Below, piece after piece: positions 33,271-43,109 of a stretch of DNA of 64,000 nt. Each line of letters begins with the position of its first letter. Within the stretch, counting starts at the first letter, position 1. The DNA lies in contig NZ_OLMM01000005.1 of NCBI RefSeq assembly GCF_900291475.1, positions 500,639 through 564,638 of the forward strand. Reading direction: 5' to 3'. The notes under the pieces were generated by a model. The model was given only the letters and a program-made list of their open reading frames with translations, was not told the origin of the DNA and ran no database searches. The position numbers and the translations under genes are program-made. This DNA is from Acidaminococcus hominis (GTDB lineage: Bacteria > Bacillota > Negativicutes > Acidaminococcales > Acidaminococcaceae).

Positions 33271-35154
33271 ATGAACAGTGAAAATAAGGCAGCTCTGTGG
33301 AAACAGATCCTGGATCGCGTGACCCTCACTGACGATGACAAGGCTCTGTTTGAGAGGCAATCCATCCTGCCGCTCACAGTCAGTACGGCACAGCCTTTGT
33401 CGGCTGAGGAAGTGAAGCTGCTCCAAAGCCTGCTGGCCGAGAAGTTTGGCAAGCCGGTGATTTTGGACAGCCAAAAGGTGGATCCCAAGCTGGTAGGTGG
33501 TGTGCTGGTGCAGTATGGCGACCATATTTTTGACGCCAGCATGAAGCGGCAGCTGGAAAAGATGGACAACATCATGAAGGCCATCCACCTGAGCAACCAG
33601 GATTTGGATGCGTCCCAAAGCATAACGGATTCCCTGGCCAAAGGGGTCCAAGAGTATCAAGATAAGGTTGACCTGGAAGAAATTGGCGTGGTCGAAAAGG
33701 TGGGCGACGGTATTTGTACCGCCAGCGGCCTGGGCGGCGCCATGAGCGGCGAATTGGTAGCCCTCCGGGACGGCGTTTACGGCATGGTCCAGAACCTGCG
33801 GGAAAAAGAAGTAGGTATCGTGCTTTTGGGCGGCGCCGATAAGATTAAAGAAGGCGACATTGTGCGCCGGACCGGCGAAGTTATGGAAATCCCTGTGGGT
33901 TCCGAAATGCTGGGCCGGATCATTGACCCGCTGGGCCAGCCCCTGGACGGCAAGGGTGCCATCAAAACCACCGCGTTCCATGCCATTGAATCTCCCGCTC
34001 CGGGCATTGCCGCCCGGCAGCCTGTAGACGTACCGCTGCAGACCGGCCTCAAGGCCGTGGATGCCCTGGTACCTATTGGCCGGGGGCAGAGAGAACTGAT
34101 TATCGGGGACAGAGGTACCGGCAAGACGGCCATCGCCATCGATACCATCCTGAACCAGAAGGATCAGAACGTTATCTGCATTTATGTGGCCATTGGCCAG
34201 AAAGCATCTTCTGTGGCCCGGCTGGCCCATACCTTTGAAAAGTACGGGGCTGCCGGCTACACCCTGATTGTGGCGGCTACCGCTGCTGATACGGCACCTA
34301 TGCAGTATCTGGCACCCTATGCCGGTGCCGCAGTAGGGGAATATTTCATGGACCAGGGCAAGGATGTGCTGATTGTCTATGATGACCTGAGCAAGCACGC
34401 AGTGGCCTACCGTGCCATGAGTCTGCTGCTGCGCCGTCCCCCCGGACGTGAAGCCTACCCTGGCGATGTATTCTACCTGCACTCCCGGCTTTTGGAACGG
34501 GCCTGCCGGAGAAATGCCCGCCACGGCGGCGGCTCCATGACGGCTCTGCCCATTATTGAGACCCAGGCCGGGGACGTCAGCGGATATATTCCCACCAACG
34601 TAATTTCCATTACCGACGGCCAGATTTATCTGGAAACCGACCTGTTCAACTCCGGTGTCCGTCCGGCTATCAACGCCGGCCTGTCCGTATCCCGGGTAGG
34701 CGGCGCAGCCCAGACCAAAGCCATGAAATCCGTGGCCGGTACCCTGCGGCTGGCTCTGGCCCAGTATCGGGAACTGGCCGCTTTTGCCCAGTTCGGTTCC
34801 GATTTGGACAAAGCCACCAAGGCCCAGTTGGACAGAGGCGCCCGGGTAACGGAAATGCTCAAGCAGGGCCAGTACCATCCCATGAGCATGGCCCAGCAGG
34901 TTATTTCCCTGTATGCCGTAAACAACGGCTTCCTGGACGAAGTGCCTCTGGAAGATGTGACCCGGTATGAACATGAAATGCTGACCTATATGGAAAGCCA
35001 TTGCGCCATTATCCTGACCCGGCTGACCAAGGAACAGAAAATGGCCGATGACCTGAAGCAGCAGCTGGAAGAAGCCCTGGACGAATTCGGCAAGCTGTTT
35101 GCACCTTCCAATCCGGACGCTGTACCCAGCGCTGCTGCCCCTGAAAGAGGGTGA
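33271..35154 (+). CDS. atpA: Fused ATP synthase delta C-terminal domain and alpha subunit
   Basis: A single reading frame of 627 residues. Residues 1-38 are a short charged helix; about 39-105 match the C-terminal domain of the delta/OSCP subunit ([43 protein letters not shown]). From about 110 a full alpha subunit follows: [15 protein letters not shown], Walker [23 protein letters not shown] and the arginine-finger region VSRVGGAAQ. The six-helix N-terminal delta domain (about 105 residues in other species) is absent, and no separate atpH lies between atpF and atpG. ATG 33271 follows GGAGG by 11 bases; GTG 33253 is an alternative. No convincing internal ribosome site precedes the alpha part. 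Confidence 0.9.
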   Translation: MNSENKAALWKQILDRVTLTDDDKALFERQSILPLTVSTAQPLSAEEVKLLQSLLAEKFGKPVILDSQKVDPKLVGGVLVQYGDHIFDASMKRQLEKMDNIMKAIHLSNQDLDASQSITDSLAKGVQEYQDKVDLEEIGVVEKVGDGICTASGLGGAMSGELVALRDGVYGMVQNLREKEVGIVLLGGADKIKEGDIVRRTGEVMEIPVGSEMLGRIIDPLGQPLDGKGAIKTTAFHAIESPAPGIAARQPVDVPLQTGLKAVDALVPIGRGQRELIIGDRGTGKTAIAIDTILNQKDQNVICIYVAIGQKASSVARLAHTFEKYGAAGYTLIVAATAADTAPMQYLAPYAGAAVGEYFMDQGKDVLIVYDDLSKHAVAYRAMSLLLRRPPGREAYPGDVFYLHSRLLERACRRNARHGGGSMTALPIIETQAGDVSGYIPTNVISITDGQIYLETDLFNSGVRPAINAGLSVSRVGGAAQTKAMKSVAGTLRLALAQYRELAAFAQFGSDLDKATKAQLDRGARVTEMLKQGQYHPMSMAQQVISLYAVNNGFLDEVPLEDVTRYEHEMLTYMESHCAIILTRLTKEQKMADDLKQQLEEALDEFGKLFAPSNPDAVPSAAAPERG

Positions 35155-35159
35155 GCCCA

Positions 35160-37557
<2,398 letters not shown>

Positions 37558-37558
37558 T

Positions 37559-37999
37559 ATGGCCAAGTTAATGAAATTGGAAGTCCTGACTCCGGATAAA
37601 TTATTGGTCCGTAGAGAGGATATTTCCTATGTGTTGTTGAATACAGTCAACGGCGGCATCGGCGTTTTGGCCAACCATGGTCCGCTGATTGCCGTTTTGG
37701 GAGAGGGGACGCTGAAACTCCAGGACGCCCACAGCCAGGTGATCCTGGTGTACGTGGAAGGTGGTTTCGCCGAGGTCAAGGATAACGTGGTTACCATCCT
37801 GACGCCTCGGGCCCAGTATGCGGAAAACATCGATGTGGCCCATTATCAGGCGGTCCAGGCAGAAGCCCAGGCCCGTTTGGACCACCCGGATGCCCTGACC
37901 GATATTGAACAGACGGAAAAAATCTTGCGGCGGGCTGAGGCCCGGCTGAAGACGGCTTCTCTCATTGGCAAAGTGAAGCCCTATCCCATTAGCGAGTAA
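37559..37999 (+). CDS. atpC: ATP synthase F1 subunit epsilon
   Basis: A 146-residue subunit with an N-terminal beta-sandwich (KLEVLTPDKLLVRREDISYVLL...GGIGVLANHGPLIAVLGEG) and a C-terminal helical pair (AEAQARLDHPDALTDIEQTEKILRRAEARLK). It binds gamma and can inhibit ATP hydrolysis. The start is one base after the atpD stop, so it is translationally coupled. It ends the core operon; a small coiled-coil gene follows. Confidence 0.94.
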   Translation: MAKLMKLEVLTPDKLLVRREDISYVLLNTVNGGIGVLANHGPLIAVLGEGTLKLQDAHSQVILVYVEGGFAEVKDNVVTILTPRAQYAENIDVAHYQAVQAEAQARLDHPDALTDIEQTEKILRRAEARLKTASLIGKVKPYPISE

Positions 38000-38055
38000 C
38001 ACAGATGTAAGCTCATTTGCAGACGGATGCGGCAGGCAGGAGAGGGGGAGCCGCC

Positions 38056-38247
38056 ATGGACTTCATCAGTAAAATGGCTGCCAGTAAAATGGGGCAGCTG
38101 CGGTTGGAATTGGTTGAACTCAATGAAAGATTGGCTGCAGCCAGTACGGACGAGCAGAAAAAGAAACTACGCAAGACCATTCAGGAAAAAGAAGTGTATT
38201 ACAATATTTTGGCTGACCGCCTGCGGATGCATACATCACGTTTTTAA
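38056..38247 (+). CDS. Small charged coiled-coil protein of unknown function
   Basis: A 63-residue protein, MDFISKMAASKMG at the start and otherwise a single heptad-like helix rich in Leu, Glu, Lys and Arg. It has no signal peptide or membrane helix. GGAGAGGGGGAG before ATG is a strong ribosome site, and a terminator directly follows, so it is expressed at the end of the atp operon. I do not recognise a family. Position suggests a link with ATP synthase assembly or the peripheral stalk, purely by context. Confidence 0.6.
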   Translation: MDFISKMAASKMGQLRLELVELNERLAAASTDEQKKKLRKTIQEKEVYYNILADRLRMHTSRF

Positions 38248-38252
38248 AACGG

Positions 38253-38302
38253 GAGCTGTGGAACAAAAGGCTTTTCCTTTTGTCCACGGCTCTTGTTTTT
38301 TT
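38253..38302 (+). terminator. Terminator of the atp operon
   Basis: A long stem GAGCTGTGGAACAAAAGG/CCTTTTGTCCACGGCTC with small mismatches, followed by TTGTTTTTTT. It ends the transcript that starts at the wecA promoter. Confidence 0.85.
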
Positions 38303-38341
38303 AGGGTGTTCCTGCCATTTGTTTCCGCAAACAGGTACAGG

Positions 38342-38352
38342 TATGGTATAAT
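38342..38352 (+). promoter_or_regulatory. Extended -10 promoter
   Basis: TGG-TATAAT (38344-38352) with no strong -35. It is the likely promoter for the membrane coiled-coil gene and murA. Confidence 0.5.
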
Positions 38353-38416
38353 ATTTTAGTTACAAAATTAGCGAGCGAAAAGTGGCCAGCAGTACCGTAG
38401 ACATTCGAGGTGGGAG

Positions 38417-38854
38417 GTGCCGTACGGATTGCACAATTTTATCATTTTATTGATTACTGTCCTGCTCACGTGGTTTGTTTATGTGGATAGCCACAGACTG
38501 CCCATGAAGCACCGGAACTTTTGGATTATCGGCACCTTTTTAATGGCGCCGTTGGTATTTTTGGTGTATTTGATCCGCCGGGCACAGGTGAAGCATCATC
38601 AGGCCCTGTCCAAGCGGCAGCAGCGGGAAGCTGCGGCCCGGGAACGGTCCCGGCAGAGAAAGCAGCGGGCGGACCAGGCCCGGGCTTTGTGGAAGGAAAG
38701 ACACCGTCAGCAGCTGGAAGCGCATCCTGAACTGGAAGCCCAGCGGAAGGCGGAGACTTATAAAGAACAGCATGAAATGCGATTACGCCTGGATGAACAA
38801 TTGAGCACGCAGCAAGCGCGGCATGCCAAACAGATGGGCCTCAATAGCAAGTGA
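38417..38854 (+). CDS. Membrane-anchored, Arg/Gln-rich coiled-coil protein
   Basis: About 145 residues. Two hydrophobic helices ([16 protein letters not shown] and [19 protein letters not shown]) are followed by an approximately 90-residue highly charged helix rich in Arg, Gln, Lys and Glu. The first hydrophobic segment could be a signal anchor. I do not recognise the family. GTG 38417 follows GAGGTGGGAG; a TTG at 38429 is an alternative. It precedes murA and an MreB-like gene, so an envelope or cell-shape role is possible by context only. Confidence 0.5.
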   Translation: MPYGLHNFIILLITVLLTWFVYVDSHRLPMKHRNFWIIGTFLMAPLVFLVYLIRRAQVKHHQALSKRQQREAAARERSRQRKQRADQARALWKERHRQQLEAHPELEAQRKAETYKEQHEMRLRLDEQLSTQQARHAKQMGLNSK

Positions 38855-38892
38855 TTTCAAGTAAGAGATGTAAGAAAGGTGTGGAACAAGGC

Positions 38893-40152
38893 GTGGAGAA
38901 ATTGGTTGTAAGAGGTGGGCATCGTTTAGAGGGAACGGTGCGGGTCAGCGGGGCAAAAAATGCCGTGCTGCCGATTATTGCGGCATCAGTTTTGGGTACG
39001 GAAGGAAGTACCATTTTGGAAGTGCCGGAACTGGAAGACGTAGCCACCATTTGTAAAGTATTGGAATGTCTGGGTATGAAGGTTACCCATCCCCAGCCTC
39101 ATGCACTAAAGATTGACAGCCGGACGATTACCAGCTGGGAAGCTCCCTATGAACTGGTAAGCACCATGCGGGCCTCCTTCCTGGTGATGGGTTCCCTGCT
39201 GGCCCGGGTAGGCCGGGCAAAGATTTCCCAGCCCGGGGGCTGTGCCATTGGCACCCGTCCCATTGACATCCATCTGAAGGGCTTTGAAGCCCTAGGTGCA
39301 AAAATTGAGCAGGGCCATGGCTATATTGAAGCTACGGCGCCCAACGGTCTGGTGGGCACCACCATTTATCTGGATTTTCCCAGCGTAGGCGCTACGGAAA
39401 ACCTGATGATGGCGGCTTCCATGGCCAAAGGCACCACCATCATTGAAAACGCTGCCCAGGAACCGGAAATCGTGGACCTGGCCAACTACATCAATGTGAT
39501 GGGGGGTAAGGTCCGGGGAGCCGGTACCACTGCCATCCGCATTGACGGGGTGGAAAGCATGAAGGGCGGGGAACACACGGTAATTCCCGACCGGATTGAA
39601 GCAGGTACCTTTATGGTGGCCGGCGCCATGACCCAAGGGGATATCAAGGTAGAAAATGTTCTGTGTGAACATCTGAAGCCCCTGATTGCCAAACTCCGGG
39701 AAGCAGGAGCCATTGTAGAAGAAGGCATCAACGATGTCCATGTGGTGGGCCCTAAGGAATTGCAGCCCATCACCATCAAAACCCTGCCCTATCCGGGCTT
39801 TCCTACGGATATGCAGGCTCAGGTAATGGCCATGATGTGCATTGCCAAGGGCCAGAGCTCCGTTCTGGAAACAGTATTTGAAAATCGCTTCATGCACGTA
39901 GATGAACTGCTGCGCATGGGTGCCAATATCAAAACCAGCGGCGGCCGGGCTGCCCTGGTAGAAGGCGTTCCCAAGCTGTATGGCTGCCAGGTGCGGGCTA
40001 CCGACCTGCGGGCCGGGGCTGCCATGGTGCTGGCCGGACTGGTGGCCGATGGAGTCACCGAAGTGACGGATATCCATCACATTGACCGGGGCTACGAAAA
40101 CCTGGTAGAAAAGCTGACCAAGCTGGGAGCCGATATCAAGCGGACAAAGTAA
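38893..40152 (+). CDS. murA: UDP-GlcNAc 1-carboxyvinyltransferase MurA
   Basis: A 419-residue enzyme for the first committed step of peptidoglycan synthesis, adding enolpyruvate from PEP to UDP-GlcNAc. Lys22 (SGAKNAVLP) and the catalytic Cys117 ([12 protein letters not shown]), the residue that fosfomycin modifies, are present. GTG 38893 gives the normal MEKLVVRGG start and typical length; upstream in-frame GTG codons at 38851 and 38881 are less well placed. It shares an operon with the MreB-like gene, 9 bases downstream. Confidence 0.94.
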   Translation: MEKLVVRGGHRLEGTVRVSGAKNAVLPIIAASVLGTEGSTILEVPELEDVATICKVLECLGMKVTHPQPHALKIDSRTITSWEAPYELVSTMRASFLVMGSLLARVGRAKISQPGGCAIGTRPIDIHLKGFEALGAKIEQGHGYIEATAPNGLVGTTIYLDFPSVGATENLMMAASMAKGTTIIENAAQEPEIVDLANYINVMGGKVRGAGTTAIRIDGVESMKGGEHTVIPDRIEAGTFMVAGAMTQGDIKVENVLCEHLKPLIAKLREAGAIVEEGINDVHVVGPKELQPITIKTLPYPGFPTDMQAQVMAMMCIAKGQSSVLETVFENRFMHVDELLRMGANIKTSGGRAALVEGVPKLYGCQVRATDLRAGAAMVLAGLVADGVTEVTDIHHIDRGYENLVEKLTKLGADIKRTK

Positions 40153-40161
40153 GGTGGAAGT

Positions 40162-41190
40162 ATGAGAAAACGGATGGAGAGAAGTTTCTTTTCCCGTCTT
40201 TTGCATCAGACAGACGTGGGGATTGATCTGGGGACCTACCATATCCGGGTATACATGAAAAACCGGGGCATTGTCCTAAGGGAACCCTCCGTGGTTGCCT
40301 TTGATGACAGGCAGGGAAAAGCCGTGGCCATTGGGGCCAAGGCAGCCGCTATGGCTGACAAGGACTCTCCCCATATCCGGGTAATCCGGCCCTTGGTAAA
40401 CGGGGTCATTGCCGAGTTTGACGGGGCCCAGGCTCTTTTGGAGGCGGCCCTGACCCGGGTGGTGGGACGGAATTTGTTCTTCAAGCCCCGGGTAATGCTG
40501 TGCGTGCCTACGGACGCCACCGGCGTGGAACGCCGGGCGGTCACGGAGGCTGCCATGCAGGCCGGTGCGTCCAAGGCCTATCTGCTGGAGGAGCCGTTAG
40601 CGGCGGCTCTGGGGGCGGGCCTTGCGGTACAGAAACCCCTGGGCTGCCTGGTGGTGACCCTTGGGGCGGAAACCACGGAAGCTGCGGTGCTCAGTATGGG
40701 GCAGCTGGTCAGCTCCGCTTCCCTGCGGCTGGGAGGGCAGGCCTTTAACCAAAGCCTGTCCCGATATATGAAAAACCACCTGAATATCCAGGTGGAGGAT
40801 GCTTTGACGGAAGAAATCAAATTGGAAATTGGCACGGTGAATCCGGCTGCGGCCCGGGGCAATCTCATTGTCAAAGGCCGGGACATGATTACCGGCCTTC
40901 CCACCAGCCTGCGGCTGGACTCCCGGGATACGGCCCGGGGCATGCAGGAAGCCCTGGAAATGGTGCTGTCCTGTATCCATCGGGCGCTGGAAAAAATCCC
41001 GCCAGAACTGGCGGCGGATGTTCTGGCCCAGGGTATGGTCCTTACCGGCGGAGGCGCCCAGCTGGACGGCCTGGCACAGGTGCTGGGCGAGCAGCTGCGG
41101 ATGCCCGTCCGGGTGACAGAACGGCCGGAGGACTGTGTGGCCATTGGAACAGGCCGGGCTTTGGACGAAGGACTTACCTTTCAGGAATAA
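40162..41190 (+). CDS. Divergent MreB/Mbl-like actin homologue
   Basis: A 342-residue actin-fold protein of the MreB family. It retains VGIDLGTYHIRVYMKNRGIVLREPSVVA (phosphate 1), the EEPLAAALGAGL segment and the adenosine motif LTGGGAQLDGLAQVL. The phosphate 2 loop, VVDIGGGTTE in canonical MreB, here reads VVTLGAETTE (164-173), so an otherwise invariant Asp and a Gly are replaced. Canonical TANTLVY is replaced by TYHIRVY. These changes suggest weak or altered ATP hydrolysis. It could be a second, specialised MreB rather than the main one. AAGGTGGAAG precedes the start. Confidence 0.8.
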   Translation: MRKRMERSFFSRLLHQTDVGIDLGTYHIRVYMKNRGIVLREPSVVAFDDRQGKAVAIGAKAAAMADKDSPHIRVIRPLVNGVIAEFDGAQALLEAALTRVVGRNLFFKPRVMLCVPTDATGVERRAVTEAAMQAGASKAYLLEEPLAAALGAGLAVQKPLGCLVVTLGAETTEAAVLSMGQLVSSASLRLGGQAFNQSLSRYMKNHLNIQVEDALTEEIKLEIGTVNPAAARGNLIVKGRDMITGLPTSLRLDSRDTARGMQEALEMVLSCIHRALEKIPPELAADVLAQGMVLTGGGAQLDGLAQVLGEQLRMPVRVTERPEDCVAIGTGRALDEGLTFQE

Positions 41191-41205
41191 TGAAAACAAT
41201 TTTGG

Positions 41206-41230
41206 GGTGCTGCTGCGGCAGCACCTTTTG
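41206..41230 (+). terminator. Terminator after the MreB-like gene
   Basis: GGTGCTGC/GCAGCACC with a TGCG loop and TTTTG. It lies only 17 bases before the next start, so readthrough into the AMIN-NAGPA gene is possible. Confidence 0.65.
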
Positions 41231-41247
41231 TCTTAGGAGGCATACAA

Positions 41248-42678
41248 GTGAAGAAACGGTACACCAAATGGATGGGGCGGCTGCTTTTGGCCGGCCTTCT
41301 GCTGGGTGCGCCCTTGGGCGCCCAGGCAGCGGATATTGAGGCCATGCGGGGCGGGGTTACCCCCAAGCGGGCCCGAATCGTGCTGAGCCTGGACAAAACG
41401 GTAAAATACACGGCCCGCACCTCGGGCCGGCAGCTGATTATAGATTTCAAGGGGGATACAGAGCGGACCCAGATGGTACGGCTCCGGGATCCCCGGGTGA
41501 AACGGGCCACGCTTTCCCCCAAGGGAAAGGATAGCCAGCTGGTCATTGAGTTCCGGCAGCCGGTACCGGAGTATAAGATTTTTGCTTTAGGACGGCCCAA
41601 ACGACTGGTGATTGATTTTCCCCGGGCTCCCGGGGACGAGAACCCTGCTGCGGCCAACTGGTCCAGCTCTTCCCAGTGGCTGGGCAAGGGCCTGACCTAC
41701 AAGCAGAGCACCGTAAATCTGGGAGCGGGGAATGTGCGTACCTATGTACTGACCATGACGCCTAACAGCGAATTTAAGCTGGACTTTATTCCGGGCTACG
41801 GAAAAACCATCCAAAAGGGTACCCTGTCCATGATTGCCCGCCGTTCCGGGGCAGTAAGCCTGGTGAACGCCTCCTATTTTGACAGTGATATCTGGGTGGT
41901 GGGAAACCTGAAAATCCAGAACAAATGGTTGGCTTCGGAAACTACGCCTAGAACGGGTCTGGTGATTGACGCCAAGGGACAGCCTTCCATTGAAACGGGA
42001 CTGGCCTACCAGGGTGTGGTGAAGGACCAGGAAGGGAACAGTATGCCCATCAGTGCGGTGAACCGGATGCGGCTGTCCAATGAACTGATTTTGTTTAACG
42101 ATGGCTACGATACGGCCACGGATACCAATTCCTACGGTACCGAGGTGCAGCTCAACGGCAACAGCCGGGTAACGGCCATCAGCTCCCGGGGGGATATGCC
42201 GCTTACTGCCGGCTACAGCGTCCTGTCCGGAAACGGCCAGGGGGCCCGGTTCCTTAACGGTCTGCGCCGAGGGGAGCAGCTTACCGTAACCCAAAGCCTG
42301 GGGAACGCCCGGGCAGATGAAGCCCCTTCGGTGGGCTCTGCAGGGCCGCTTTTGGTGTGGGACGGGCTGGTGGAAGTAACCGCTGCCCAGGAGGAGATTG
42401 CCCCCGATATTGCCCAAGGACGGGCGCCCCGGACGGGCGTGGGCATCAAAAAGGACGGCACGGTGCTGGTAGTGGTGGCGGACGGCCGTTCCGACGTCAG
42501 CGCCGGCATGAGCCTGACGGAATTTGCCCGCTATTTTGTGAGCCTGGGGGCCGACCGGGCCATGAATTTTGACGGCGGCGGCTCCAGTGAAATGGTGGTC
42601 AATGGCAAGGTGATGAATGATCCTTCCGATGGGGAAGAACGGCCGGTTCGGGTGGCGTTGGGCTTCTTCCGGAAGTGA
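41248..42678 (+). CDS. Exported AMIN plus phosphodiester glycosidase (NAGPA) domain protein
   Basis: A 476-residue exported protein. It has a signal peptide (cleavage near GAQA-ADI), an AMIN domain (about 30-125, VKYTARTSGRQLIIDFKGD, KRLVIDFPRA) that in other proteins localises to peptidoglycan or the division site, and a NAGPA-like domain (about 170-476) ending in MNFDGGGSSEMVVNGKVMN. Such domains cleave GlcNAc-1-phosphate diester bonds or act on exopolysaccharides. The start is GTG 41248 after TTAGGAGG. It follows murA and the MreB-like gene, suggesting a wall role. Confidence 0.82.
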   Translation: MKKRYTKWMGRLLLAGLLLGAPLGAQAADIEAMRGGVTPKRARIVLSLDKTVKYTARTSGRQLIIDFKGDTERTQMVRLRDPRVKRATLSPKGKDSQLVIEFRQPVPEYKIFALGRPKRLVIDFPRAPGDENPAAANWSSSSQWLGKGLTYKQSTVNLGAGNVRTYVLTMTPNSEFKLDFIPGYGKTIQKGTLSMIARRSGAVSLVNASYFDSDIWVVGNLKIQNKWLASETTPRTGLVIDAKGQPSIETGLAYQGVVKDQEGNSMPISAVNRMRLSNELILFNDGYDTATDTNSYGTEVQLNGNSRVTAISSRGDMPLTAGYSVLSGNGQGARFLNGLRRGEQLTVTQSLGNARADEAPSVGSAGPLLVWDGLVEVTAAQEEIAPDIAQGRAPRTGVGIKKDGTVLVVVADGRSDVSAGMSLTEFARYFVSLGADRAMNFDGGGSSEMVVNGKVMNDPSDGEERPVRVALGFFRK

Positions 42679-42684
42679 CACTTC

Positions 42685-42714
42685 TTGCATAAGAATGGCC
42701 ATTCGGTATATAAT
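42685..42714 (+). promoter_or_regulatory. Promoter of the exported sandwich-domain gene
   Basis: TTGCAT (42685-42690), 18-bp spacer and TATAAT (42709-42714), about 35 bp before the start. Confidence 0.6.
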
Positions 42715-42747
42715 ACTGGTACACTATAGAGAAACGAGGTGCTGATC

Positions 42748-43053
42748 ATGTTGAATAAATTCATGAAAAGCAAGAAGATATGGGCGGCAGCCTTGATGAT
42801 CGCCCTCCTGGCCTTTGGCATTGCCCAGGCCGCCGGCGGACGGCCCCAGAAAAGCAGCCTGTCCGGTCAGGTGGTGAGTACGGTGAACGTAGGCGCCCAG
42901 GTAACGGAAGGGGCGGTACTGGTTACCGTAAAGACTTTGGCAGGGACGGCACCCGCCGCCAGAGCCAATTGCAGCGGAAAGGTTGTTTCGGTAAGTGTAG
43001 CCCCCGGCGGACAAGTTTCGGCGGACCAAGTGGTTGCTGAAATCGAACCGTAA
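42748..43053 (+). CDS. Exported lone barrel-sandwich (biotinyl/lipoyl-like) domain protein
   Basis: A 101-residue protein with a signal peptide (KKIWAAALMIALLAFGIAQA) and one compact domain of repeated glycine-rich strands (GQVVSTVNVGAQVTEGAVLVTVKT and GKVVSVSVAPGGQVSADQVVAEIE). The pattern is that of a biotinyl/lipoyl barrel-sandwich fold. The usual modified lysine motif is absent; the turn has ANCSGK with a cysteine. Membrane-fusion proteins contain such domains but also have helical hairpins, which are lacking here. ATG 42748 has CGAGG at proper distance. The function is unknown. Confidence 0.6.
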   Translation: MLNKFMKSKKIWAAALMIALLAFGIAQAAGGRPQKSSLSGQVVSTVNVGAQVTEGAVLVTVKTLAGTAPAARANCSGKVVSVSVAPGGQVSADQVVAEIEP

Positions 43054-43064
43054 GACTTAGCGAA

Positions 43065-43092
43065 AAAGACCGACGCTTCGGCGCCGGTCTTT
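43065..43092 (+). terminator. Terminator-like hairpin
   Basis: AAAGACCG...CGGTCTTT with an inner CGC-TTCG-GCG; three T residues and an A follow. It lies 17 bases before the S55 gene start, so it is probably partial. Confidence 0.5.
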
Positions 43093-43109
43093 ACCTGTAT
43101 GGAGGGCAT

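Noticed and set aside
33535-33600. Internal start codons that might give an unfused alpha subunit
   Set aside because: ATGs exist near the delta-alpha junction, but none has a convincing ribosome site at proper spacing; the fusion remains the simplest reading.
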